A DNA stretch of 27,026 nucleotides from Clostridiales bacterium. Lineage in GTDB: Bacteria; Bacillota; Clostridia; Peptostreptococcales; T1SED10-28. The stretch is taken from assembly GCA_007134725.1 (NCBI GenBank), contig SLKF01000101.1, positions 1-27,026 on the forward strand. Direction: 5' to 3'. The position numbers and the translations under genes are program-made. Below the pieces are notes generated by a model. It did not search any database. It saw only the letters and a list, made by a program, of their open reading frames with translations, and had not been told where the DNA came from. Below are positions 6,548-14,638 of this stretch, one piece after another; the first letter of the stretch is position 1; each line of letters starts with the position of its first letter.

Positions 6548-8224
6548 GTGAGCACAAGGTATAAATATAATGGAAAACAAAGTTTTGATCAGGTAAAATC
6601 CCAGATTCGGGTAACCATTCAAACCGCTTTATATGGAAACAACGTGGAGCTTGTAAAAACCGTATCCCAAGCCCACCATTTAGCAAAAAACAGTCCCGGT
6701 ACGATTGAACTCACAGGAATACCCGTATATGAACCGGAAAAAATCGGTCTGCAAGAGGGAACCAATGCCTTATTATTCAACGACGGTACTGCTTTCGGCC
6801 GATGCGCCGCAGCCCGAAAAATTGTAGGGGATCCCCAAGTGGATGTGACCGAGTATTCGGGACTCATTCGTGAGGCCATCTATAAAACCCGTTATCAAAA
6901 AATGTATCACGGCGAAGCCCTCGTGGGACTGGACCCTGAGTTTATGATTAAGGCTCATTTAATTCTTCCTGAAAACCATGAAAATATCCTTTATAGCTGG
7001 TTACTAAATTTTCAATACATTAATGAAAAGTATGCGGAAATGTACAAAGCTTCCAAAGAAATCCCGGAAGGGGATATCATTGTCTTTGCGGACCCGGACT
7101 GGTCCCATCCCGATCATCCCTACGGCCTTACCTTTTTCGATCCGGAGCACAACTGTGCCGTACTCTTGGGAATGAAATATTTCGGTGAATATAAAAAAGG
7201 AACCTTAACCCTTGCCTGGGGTACCGCTGCAAGAAACGGTTATGCGGCTTGTCACGGTGGAATGAAACGTTATAATCTGGAAGATAAGAAGTTTACCATT
7301 GCAGCCTTTGGACTTTCAGGATCGGGGAAATCCACCATTACCCACGCCAAACACGATAATAAATATGATGTCACCGTACTCCATGATGATGCTTTTATTG
7401 TGGATATTGAAAACAAAACCTCCGTTGCCTTAGAGCCGACGTATTTTGACAAGACGGCGGATTATCCCATGGGTTGTGAGGACAACAAATACATTCTAAC
7501 GACCCAAAACAATGGCGCCATCAAGTATGATGACGGGAAGGTTTATCCCGTGACGGAAGATGTTCGAAACGGTAACGGACGGGCGATTAAATCCAAATTG
7601 TGGACAAAAAACCGGGTAGACCGCCTGGAAGAGCCGGTAAATGCATTATTTTGGATTATGAAAGACCCCACCTTGCCTCCGGTGCTAAAGGTTAAAGGAG
7701 CAGCCCTTGGTTCCACCATGGGTGCAACCCTTGCCACGTTTAGAACCTCCGCGGAACGACTGGCCAAGGGTGTGGATCCCAACCAGTTGGTTGCAGAACC
7801 CTATGCAAACCCTTTTAGAACCTATCCCTTAAGCATCGATTACTCCTTGTTTAAAACCTTAATTGCCGACGGGGTGGACTGCTATATTATCAATACCGGA
7901 GAGTTTATGGATAAAAAAGTAACCCCCAAAATCACCTTAGGGATTATCGAATCCATCGTGGAAAACCGTGCGGAGTTTAAGAAATGGGAACCCTTCGAAG
8001 AGTTTGAAATTATGGAAATTGAAGGCTTTGAAGCGGATCTTAAGGTGGATGATTACCGAAAAACCTTTAAGACCAACTTCTTTAAACGAATCCAATTCCT
8101 GGAGTCCCGACAAACGGAGAAAAACGGGGTGGATGAATTGCCTTCGGAAGCCTTAAAATCTTTATACCATATCATCTCGGAATTAAATTCTTTCGAAGAA
8201 GAAGATTCCTTAAAAGCTGTGTAA
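6548..8224 (+). CDS. pckA: Phosphoenolpyruvate carboxykinase (ATP), divergent type
   Basis: A 558-aa enzyme interconverting oxaloacetate + ATP and phosphoenolpyruvate + CO2 + ADP. PEPCK features are VFADPDWSHP (about 179-188), the substrate/metal region YFGEYKKG (211-218, equivalent to YAGEMKKG of classical enzymes), the P-loop GLSGSGKST (255-263) and LHDDAF (278-283). The classical MHCSAN segment is replaced here by ACHGGMK (234-240), and the EGGCYAK segment by EPTYFDK. It is therefore a diverged branch, slightly longer than the usual 525-540 aa. The start is GTG, with AAGGAGG (6531-6537) 10 nt upstream. The promoter carries CcpN-like boxes, consistent with a gluconeogenic gene. In an amino-acid fermenter the enzyme could also run in the ATP-forming direction. 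Confidence 0.85.
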   Translation: MSTRYKYNGKQSFDQVKSQIRVTIQTALYGNNVELVKTVSQAHHLAKNSPGTIELTGIPVYEPEKIGLQEGTNALLFNDGTAFGRCAAARKIVGDPQVDVTEYSGLIREAIYKTRYQKMYHGEALVGLDPEFMIKAHLILPENHENILYSWLLNFQYINEKYAEMYKASKEIPEGDIIVFADPDWSHPDHPYGLTFFDPEHNCAVLLGMKYFGEYKKGTLTLAWGTAARNGYAACHGGMKRYNLEDKKFTIAAFGLSGSGKSTITHAKHDNKYDVTVLHDDAFIVDIENKTSVALEPTYFDKTADYPMGCEDNKYILTTQNNGAIKYDDGKVYPVTEDVRNGNGRAIKSKLWTKNRVDRLEEPVNALFWIMKDPTLPPVLKVKGAALGSTMGATLATFRTSAERLAKGVDPNQLVAEPYANPFRTYPLSIDYSLFKTLIADGVDCYIINTGEFMDKKVTPKITLGIIESIVENRAEFKKWEPFEEFEIMEIEGFEADLKVDDYRKTFKTNFFKRIQFLESRQTEKNGVDELPSEALKSLYHIISELNSFEEEDSLKAV

Positions 8225-8278
8225 CCGTTTTTACGACTTGTAAAGTCCTGTCAAAGAATTAAATGAAATTTCCTTTTA

Positions 8279-8324
8279 CCACAAGAAAAGATCCTCTACT
8301 AAAACAGAGGATCTTTTCTTGTGG
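8279..8324 (+). terminator. Bidirectional terminator between pckA and the ABC-F gene
   Basis: A perfect 19-bp stem (8279-8297 with 8306-8324) and an 8-nt loop. The T-rich and A-rich parts sit inside the arms, so it can act on both converging transcripts. It is weaker in outline than a textbook terminator because no T run follows the stem. Confidence 0.75.
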
Positions 8325-8358
8325 TGTTACTATTCTTCTTTCCGATGGGTTCTCATTA

Positions 8359-9981
8359 TTAACTGGCTTTATAAAGCTCGCTGACTTCTTTTTGAATTTT
8401 GTCATCATTGATGTATTCGTCGAAACTCATTATTCGATCAACAATACCATTCGGGGTAATTTCGATGATCCGATTGGCTACGGTTTCAATGAATTTATAA
8501 TCGTGGGAGCTAAACAACAAGGTCCCTTTGAAAGTATCCAATCCATTGTTTACCGCTTGGATGGATTCCAAATCCAAATGATTGGTGGGCTCGTCCAAAA
8601 GTAATACATTGGCTCCGGAGAGCATCATTCGTGAGAGCATACAACGAACCCGTTCTCCTCCCGATAATACATCGGTTTTTTTCATGGCTTCTTCTCCGGA
8701 AAACAACATTTTCCCTAAGAATCCTCGAATATAGGTCTCATCCTTTTCCTCAGAGTACTGTCTTAACCAGTCTACCAGGGATAGGTCCAAACCTTCAAAA
8801 AACTCACTGTTATCACTGGGTAAATAGGACTGGGAAGTGGTGGTTCCCCATTGATAGGATCCCGTATCCGCTTCGGTTTTCCCCATTAAGATTTCCATCA
8901 GGGTGGTTTTTGCCTGGGCACTTTCTCCCAGTAAAATCACCTTGTCCCCTTTTCGAAGGGTAAAGGAAATATTATTAAGGACTTTTTCTCCATTAATGGT
9001 TTTAGAAATATTCTCCACGCTGAGAATTTCCTTTCCCGCTTCCCGTTCAGGGTTAAATCCCACAAAGGGATATCGTCTGGTAGAGGGCTTAATATCATCA
9101 ATATTAATTTTATCCAGCATTTTCTTTCTGGAAGTCGCCTGTTTGGCCTTGGAAGCATTGGAGCTAAACCGTGCAATAAAGCTTTGCAGCTCTTTTACTT
9201 TCTCTTCCTTTTTCTTGTTCTGGTCTTTCATCATTCTAAGAGCCAGTTGACTGGACTCATACCAAAAATCATAGTTCCCGACAAACATTTGTGCTTTGTT
9301 GAAATCAATATCCACCATATGGGTACATACGGTATTGAGGAAATGGCGATCATGGGAAACCACAATAACGGTTTTTTCATAGTCCATCAGGAAGTTTTCC
9401 AACCAGGTAATCGCTTTAAAATCCAAATGGTTGGTAGGCTCATCCAACAGCAAAACATCGGGATTCCCAAAAAGTGCCTGGGCGAGCAGGACCTTTACCT
9501 TATGAGAACCTTCCAGATTCTTTAATTGCTCCGTGTGTTGGTCCTTTGCAACGCCAAGACCCATCAGCAGTTTCTCTCCATTGACCTCCGCTTCCCAACC
9601 GTCAAGTTCCGCAAATTCCGCTTCCAATTCTGCCGCTCGAACGCCGTCTTCCTCGGTAAATTCCTCTTTAGCATATATCTCATCTTTTTCTTTCATAATC
9701 TGATAAAGTCTTTCATGACCCATCATCACAATATCCAGTACAACGTCTTCATCAAATTGATAGTGGTCTTGTTTGAGTACCGCCATTCGCTCTCCGGGAG
9801 TCATGGAAATCTGTCCGCTATTGGGTTCCACTTCTCCTGATAAAATCTTTAAAAAAGTGGATTTTCCTGCTCCGTTGGCACCGATCACCCCATAGCAGTT
9901 TCCCGGGGTGAATTTCATATTCACCTCTTCAAATAATTTCTTATCAGAAAATCTTAAACTTATATTCGTTACATTAATCAA
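8359..9981 (-). CDS. ABC-F family ATPase (YkpA/YbiT-like translation factor)
   Basis: A 540-aa cytoplasmic protein with two ABC domains, no membrane part and the ABC-F linker (about 240-300), which in this family reaches the ribosomal P-site tRNA. Domain 1 has Walker A GANGAGKST (34-42) and Walker B LLLDEPTNHLD (177-187) but a degenerate signature, LEGSH (156-160). Domain 2 has a normal signature LSGGE (439-443) and Walker B (460-470) but an atypical P-loop GESAQAKTT (352-360), lacking the usual glycines before the lysine. I recall this pattern in the YkpA subgroup. I chose the TTG at 9981: GGAGG lies 7 nt upstream and the protein then begins MINVTNISLRF like its relatives. The frame is open upstream to 10017. 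Antibiotic resistance is unlikely for this subgroup, but the exact role is not known. Confidence 0.85.
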   Translation of the reverse strand: MINVTNISLRFSDKKLFEEVNMKFTPGNCYGVIGANGAGKSTFLKILSGEVEPNSGQISMTPGERMAVLKQDHYQFDEDVVLDIVMMGHERLYQIMKEKDEIYAKEEFTEEDGVRAAELEAEFAELDGWEAEVNGEKLLMGLGVAKDQHTEQLKNLEGSHKVKVLLAQALFGNPDVLLLDEPTNHLDFKAITWLENFLMDYEKTVIVVSHDRHFLNTVCTHMVDIDFNKAQMFVGNYDFWYESSQLALRMMKDQNKKKEEKVKELQSFIARFSSNASKAKQATSRKKMLDKINIDDIKPSTRRYPFVGFNPEREAGKEILSVENISKTINGEKVLNNISFTLRKGDKVILLGESAQAKTTLMEILMGKTEADTGSYQWGTTTSQSYLPSDNSEFFEGLDLSLVDWLRQYSEEKDETYIRGFLGKMLFSGEEAMKKTDVLSGGERVRCMLSRMMLSGANVLLLDEPTNHLDLESIQAVNNGLDTFKGTLLFSSHDYKFIETVANRIIEITPNGIVDRIMSFDEYINDDKIQKEVSELYKAS

Positions 9982-10126
9982 TCGAATTCCTCCATTACAT
10001 TTTATCATTTTACACACTGCCTCTAGTATACTCTTTTATATCGTCTAGGTCAATCCTTTGTCAAGGATAAGAAGAGCCTTTGATCAGAAAAGCCCTTGAT
10101 ATCCCTGTTTCAGGCTATAAAATAAG

Positions 10127-10160
10127 AAAAGAGAAACCGTTTTTTCCCGGTTTCTCTTTT
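10127..10160 (-). terminator. Terminator of glmS
   Basis: A 13-bp perfect stem (10127-10139 with 10148-10160). On the minus strand the second arm ends in TTTT and continues into TTCTTATTTT. It lies 29 bases past the glmS stop. The remaining 10018-10126 stretch, upstream of the ABC-F gene, shows nothing I can name. Confidence 0.8.
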
Positions 10161-10188
10161 CAGTCCGTCTTTTATTTTTCCATAGTTA

Positions 10189-12015
10189 CTACTCTACCGT
10201 AACACTTTTTGCCAGATTTTTAGGTTTATCCACATCGCAACCTCTAGCCACGGCAATATAGTAAGACAATAGTTGTAGGGGAATCACCGATAAGATCGGG
10301 GTTAACTCGTCAAAGGTATCGGGGATGGTTATTACCGCATCCGCCGTTTTGTAAATTTCCTGATTTCCTTCTTTTGCCACGGCAATAACATAAGCACCCC
10401 TTGCTTTAACCTCTTGTATCCCGGACAGCATCTTATCGTACACATGATCCTGGGTCGCTAAGGCCACCACTAAGGTTCCTTTTTCAATTAAAGCGATGGT
10501 GCCATGCTTCAGCTCTCCAGCAGGAATGGATTCTGAATGAATGTAGGAAATCTCCTTTAATTTTAAGGATCCCTCTTTGGCCACGGCATCATCAATCCCC
10601 CGACCAATGTAAAAAGCACTGGTGTTATTGAATTGCTCATCGGCTAAAAATTGAATGTCTTTTTTATACTGTAGTAAGGCTTCCGCTTTACCAGGAAAGG
10701 CTTTTAATTCTTCAATCACCTGATGGTACCGTTCTTCTTTTAAGGTGCCTCTTTTAAGTCCCAGATCCAGGGCGATGGTATAGAAAGCCACTAATTGGGT
10801 AATATAGGCCTTCGTGGATGCTACCGCAATCTCCGGGCCTGCCCAGGTATAATACACATCGTCGGCTTCTCTGGAAATACGGCTACCCACCACATTGGTA
10901 ATGGCCATGGTTCTTGCGCCTCTGGCCTTGGCTTCCCGAAGGGCGGCTAAGGTATCTGCAGTTTCTCCCGATTGACTTACGGCAATAAATAAGGTTTTAT
11001 CCGTAACGAAGGGATCCCGGTATCGAAACTCCGAGGCTACATCCACTTCCACAGGAATTTTTGCAAACTTTTCCAAGGCAAACTTCCCGATCAAGCCTGC
11101 ATGATAAGCTGTTCCGCAAGCTACCACCATGACTTTATCAAAGTTTTCGATATCCTCTTTGGTCAAATTGAACTCTTCAATTTCAATAAATCCTTTTTCA
11201 TTCAGTCTTGGAGATAAGGTGTCTTTAATGGCTTTGGGCTGTTCATGAATTTCTTTCATCATAAAATGTTCATAGCCGTCTTTTTCAGCAGAGGCCACAT
11301 CCCAAGTTACCTGATACGGTTCTTTTACTACTTCTTGACCCAGTTCATTAAATATTTCGATGCTCTTTTTCGTTAGCACCGCCATTTCCCCATCCTCTAA
11401 GAAATAGACTTCCCGGGTATGTTTTAACAGCGCGGGTATATCCGATGCGATAAAGTTTTCATCTTCGCCGATTCCCACCACTAAGGGACTGTCCTTTCGA
11501 ACCGCTACCAGCTTTTCCGGTTCATTTTTGCTGATGACGCCGATGGCGTAAGCCCCTTCCATTTTACTGGTGGCTCGCCGTACGGCTTGGATCAGATCTC
11601 CTTCATAAAAGTAATCCACTAAATGAGCAATGACTTCCGTGTCGGTTTCCGTTTTGAAGACCTTTCCCGCTTCTGTTAGCCATTCCGTAAGCTTTCCGTA
11701 ATTTTCAATAATCCCGTTATGCACCACGGCAATGTGACCATCCATGGTGGTGTGAGGATGGGCATTTAAGTCGTTAGGCTCTCCGTGGGTGGCCCACCGG
11801 GTATGTCCGATCCCTAAAGATCCTCCCATAGGATTTTTATCCAAATGATCCTCTAAGACCTTTAGACGCCCCTTATACTTTTGAACGCCAATTTCTCCAT
11901 TATTATAAATGGCCAGTCCCGCCGAATCGTATCCTCTATATTCTAACTTCTGAAGTCCTTCTACTAAAATGGATGATGCTTGTTTATCTCCGATATATCC
12001 TACAATTCCACACAT
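10189..12015 (-). CDS. glmS: Glutamine--fructose-6-phosphate aminotransferase (isomerizing)
   Basis: Makes glucosamine-6-phosphate from fructose-6-phosphate and glutamine, the first committed step to UDP-GlcNAc. The 608-aa length is normal. The N-terminal glutaminase domain (about 1-220) begins with the catalytic Cys2 in MCGIVGYIG and has RGYDSAG (28-34) and HTRWATHG. Two SIS sugar-isomerase domains follow, including VACGTAYHAG and SQSGETADTL in the first. The C-terminus DKPKNLAKSVTVE is the conserved tail that closes the active site. The ATG follows AAGGAGA. Expression is controlled by the ribozyme in its leader. glmM lies directly upstream on the same strand and the pair is probably co-transcribed. 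Confidence 0.97.
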   Translation of the reverse strand: MCGIVGYIGDKQASSILVEGLQKLEYRGYDSAGLAIYNNGEIGVQKYKGRLKVLEDHLDKNPMGGSLGIGHTRWATHGEPNDLNAHPHTTMDGHIAVVHNGIIENYGKLTEWLTEAGKVFKTETDTEVIAHLVDYFYEGDLIQAVRRATSKMEGAYAIGVISKNEPEKLVAVRKDSPLVVGIGEDENFIASDIPALLKHTREVYFLEDGEMAVLTKKSIEIFNELGQEVVKEPYQVTWDVASAEKDGYEHFMMKEIHEQPKAIKDTLSPRLNEKGFIEIEEFNLTKEDIENFDKVMVVACGTAYHAGLIGKFALEKFAKIPVEVDVASEFRYRDPFVTDKTLFIAVSQSGETADTLAALREAKARGARTMAITNVVGSRISREADDVYYTWAGPEIAVASTKAYITQLVAFYTIALDLGLKRGTLKEERYHQVIEELKAFPGKAEALLQYKKDIQFLADEQFNNTSAFYIGRGIDDAVAKEGSLKLKEISYIHSESIPAGELKHGTIALIEKGTLVVALATQDHVYDKMLSGIQEVKARGAYVIAVAKEGNQEIYKTADAVITIPDTFDELTPILSVIPLQLLSYYIAVARGCDVDKPKNLAKSVTVE

Positions 12016-12047
12016 ATGTTTTCTCCTTTTTTTTCATTTTCATCACC

Positions 12048-12198
12048 ACGGTCTCTCTGTCCCCTGAATCACTTCAAGGTTTTAAAAACCGGTTTCGGTC
12101 GTGACCGACCGCAGGGCATCCGCCGATCCATCGATAAACCCTGTTCCTCGTCAACTTAAATTCCTTATGGATTTTTAAGTCCTGGCGCTTTGGACAAT
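12048..12198 (-). ncRNA. glmS ribozyme: glmS ribozyme (glucosamine-6-phosphate-activated riboswitch)
   Basis: The glmS leader matches the ribozyme core. The cleavage element AAGCGCC lies at 12190-12184, with cleavage expected between A12189 and G12188. It is followed by the conserved TTGACGAGGA and TTATCGA...TCGGCGGATGCCCTG blocks. A P3-like GTCGGTCACGACC hairpin comes next, and then a P4 stem CCTTGAA-GTGA-TTCAGGG. When the product GlcN6P is plentiful the ribozyme cuts its own mRNA and the glmS transcript is degraded. The 5' limit is approximate. The rest of the glmM-glmS gap (12199-12346) holds only a possible short open frame with a strong SD. Confidence 0.95.
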
Positions 12199-12346
12199 GG
12201 TTCTTAGTTCTCTCATTAGTTTTTTAATCCATATTCCTTCTTTAACAGTTACTATACCTATGGCCTCACCTCCTAGATAGGATAGAATCCGGGATTTCCT
12301 GCACTGAAAACCCCGAGTCCTGACAACCTGCCTCTTGATCGAATTA

Positions 12347-13687
12347 TTAAAACTGTTTTTCAATTAATCCGGCGATTTTTTGAGCAAATCCCTGAATCTG
12401 TTCTAAATTTTTCCCTTCAATCATTACCCGTACTAAGGGTTCTGTACCGGAAGGCCTTACCAAAACCCGACCTTCATCATTGAGTACCTTCTCTACTTTT
12501 AGGATTTCCTGTAAAATCATATCGTTTTTCATTAAAGAATCCTTATATTCATTAGGTACTGTGGCATTCACCAAGGTTTGAGGAAATTTTTCCATCATGG
12601 AGGCTAACTTCGATAAGGGCTCCTGCTTATGCTTGATAATCTCCGCAAGCTTCAAAGCACTGAGCAGGCCGTCTCCCGTAGTGTTATGATCCAAAAATAT
12701 CAGATGTCCCGACTGCTCTCCCCCCAGGGAGTAGCCTTCTTCTTTCATTTTTTCCAGCACATATCGGTCTCCCACCTTGGTTTTCTCCAGTTGGATGCCC
12801 CTTTCCTTCAAGGCTAATCCCAATCCGATATTGCTCATGACGGTAGCTACTACGGTGTCTTTTTTCAGGGCTCCTTTTTCTTTCAAAAAGCTTGCGCAGA
12901 TGGCCATGATTTGGTCCCCATCCACCACTTCTCCCTTTTCATCCAAGGCAATTAACCGGTCCGCATCCCCGTCAAAGGAAATTCCAAAATCACACTCATT
13001 TTCCACCACTACATCCTTTAACACTTCCGGGTGGGTGGAGCCGCAGTGATCATTGATGTTTTTTCCGTTGGGTTGATCGTTGATGACAAATACTTCCGCT
13101 CCTAAATTTCTAAAGGTTCTTGGCGCCACTTTATACGCTGCACCATGGGCGACGTCCATGGCAATCCGCATACCCTTGATGTCTTCTTTTATGGTAGCCG
13201 CCACAAAATCCCCATAAAATCTTTCCGGGTCTTCCATCTCAATTAGTCTTCCGATTCCGTCCCCGAGGGGTCTCTTGTCCGTAGTTTTGTTTTTGAAAAT
13301 GTAATCCTCGATTTCCCCTTCGATTTCATCCCGTAGTTTAAAGCCCTGATGATTGAAGAGTTTTATTCCATTATATTCATAGGGATTGTGGGATGCGGAG
13401 ATTACCACGCCCATATTCGCCTTAAGTTTTCTTGTGGCATAGGCCACAGCCGGTGTGGGAATCACCCCTAAGGTGATGACCTCTACTCCCATGGCTAAAA
13501 AACCGGAAACCATGGCAGCTTCCAAGAGATCACCGGATATTCGAGTGTCCTTTCCGATGACCACCGTACCCTTCTTCTCTTTAATAAATATCTCCGCGGA
13601 AGCCTTGGCTAATTGATTCGCAAGTTCCGGCGTTAAGTCTTTATTGGCGATGCCTCGAACCCCATCGGTTCCAAATAATTTTCCCAT
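12347..13687 (-). CDS. glmM: Phosphoglucosamine mutase
   Basis: Converts glucosamine-6-P to glucosamine-1-P, the step after GlmS. The 446-aa length is typical. The phosphoserine loop SASHNP carries Ser99. The metal loop is DGDADR (239-244), the sugar-binding loop GGEQSGH (322-328), and the C-terminal phosphate-binding motif RPSGTEP is present. GGAGG lies about 9 nt before the ATG. In Firmicutes this gene usually follows cdaA-cdaR, and GlmM is a known partner of CdaA. Here cdaR is about 10.6 kb upstream and separated from glmM by other genes on both strands. A weak promoter (TTGAGA-N16-TATAGG) lies upstream. Confidence 0.97.
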   Translation of the reverse strand: MGKLFGTDGVRGIANKDLTPELANQLAKASAEIFIKEKKGTVVIGKDTRISGDLLEAAMVSGFLAMGVEVITLGVIPTPAVAYATRKLKANMGVVISASHNPYEYNGIKLFNHQGFKLRDEIEGEIEDYIFKNKTTDKRPLGDGIGRLIEMEDPERFYGDFVAATIKEDIKGMRIAMDVAHGAAYKVAPRTFRNLGAEVFVINDQPNGKNINDHCGSTHPEVLKDVVVENECDFGISFDGDADRLIALDEKGEVVDGDQIMAICASFLKEKGALKKDTVVATVMSNIGLGLALKERGIQLEKTKVGDRYVLEKMKEEGYSLGGEQSGHLIFLDHNTTGDGLLSALKLAEIIKHKQEPLSKLASMMEKFPQTLVNATVPNEYKDSLMKNDMILQEILKVEKVLNDEGRVLVRPSGTEPLVRVMIEGKNLEQIQGFAQKIAGLIEKQF

Positions 13688-13921
13688 ACGTTAATACCTC
13701 CATATATTCTGTTTGTCTTCTCCTATAGATTCGAACGTTGATTTCTCAAATAATGCATTTGTACATTTCCATTTAGCACTGTGCTCATTATTTTATCATA
13801 ATTAAAAAATTAACTCAATCACTGATTACATCTCTTGGGAAGCTCTTTTCCTTTTTCTTAGAATTATCGATTATATACGACATCATTCGACAAGGAAGTC
13901 GCTTTTTATCTTCTTCTATAG

Positions 13922-13927
13922 TATAAT
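13922..13927 (+). promoter_or_regulatory. Probable -10 box of xpt
   Basis: A perfect TATAAT 33 bases before the xpt start, with no good -35. A short palindrome, CGAC-N6-GTCG (13888-13901), lies just upstream and could be an operator. I looked for a purine riboswitch in 13688-13959 and did not find its conserved core. Confidence 0.45.
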
Positions 13928-13959
13928 GAATAACAAATTTCAAATCAAGGAGGGGTTCT

Positions 13960-14529
13960 ATGGACCTGCTAAAAGAAAAAATTCTATCGGAAGGCCATGT
14001 AAGAGACGGAAATATTTTAAAGGTGGACCGATTTTTAAATCATCAACTGGATATTCAACTACTGAATCAACTGGGAACGGAATTTCATCGAAGATTTTCC
14101 CATCTTCCCGTGGATAAGATCTTAACGGCGGAGGTATCCGGTATTGCCATTGCCGCCATTGCTGCTCAGTATTTTAATGTGCCCGTGGTTTTTGCCAAGA
14201 AATTGGAATCCAAAAATTTAGATCCCGATACCTATGAAGGGGAAGTTTATTCCTATACCAAAGAGAAAACCTATAAAATCCGGGTTTCAAAACAGTATAT
14301 GTCCCCGGGGGAAAACATTTTAATACTTGATGATTTTCTTGCCAACGGGGAAGCCATGAAAGGTTTAATGGAGATCATTGAAGGGGCAAAGGCCCATTTA
14401 GTAGGCGCCGGTGTGGTTATTGAAAAAGGCTTTCAACCGGGAGGAGCGGAACTTCGGGCAAAAGGCATTTTACTGGAGTCTTTGGTGATTATTGATTCCT
14501 TAGCCAATAACGAAATCACTTTCCGATAA
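13960..14529 (+). CDS. xpt: Xanthine phosphoribosyltransferase
   Basis: Salvages xanthine to XMP using PRPP. The 189-aa length fits the Xpt family. The start [14 protein letters not shown] is characteristic of Xpt, and the PRPP-binding motif is [13 protein letters not shown] (120-132). AAGGAGG sits just upstream of the ATG. It is divergent from glmM and 109 bp ahead of the OYE-type gene on the same strand. No xanthine permease is next to it, unlike the Bacillus xpt-pbuX arrangement. The related HGPRT and Apt families lack this N-terminus, so Xpt is the better call. Confidence 0.92.
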   Translation: MDLLKEKILSEGHVRDGNILKVDRFLNHQLDIQLLNQLGTEFHRRFSHLPVDKILTAEVSGIAIAAIAAQYFNVPVVFAKKLESKNLDPDTYEGEVYSYTKEKTYKIRVSKQYMSPGENILILDDFLANGEAMKGLMEIIEGAKAHLVGAGVVIEKGFQPGGAELRAKGILLESLVIIDSLANNEITFR

Positions 14530-14638
14530 TTTCACAACAAATTGATTACCATTCTTTACTAATTCCCTATGAATTTTATATCGATATGTTATAATTTTAG
14601 TAATGCCAAGCATTCGATTCTAAAAGGAGGTTATTGAT

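Noticed and set aside
12175..12363. 62-codon open frame from TTG at 12363 as a gene between glmM and glmS
   Set aside because: The TTG lies inside the end of glmM without a ribosome binding site, the product resembles nothing I know, and its end overlaps the glmS ribozyme. Only the part after the strong SD is kept, as a low-interest observation.
13688..13959. Purine (guanine/xanthine) riboswitch upstream of xpt
   Set aside because: Such riboswitches are common before xpt, but the conserved P1 TATA start, loop sequences and downstream terminator are not present. The 272 bases seem to hold only the two divergent promoters and short palindromes.
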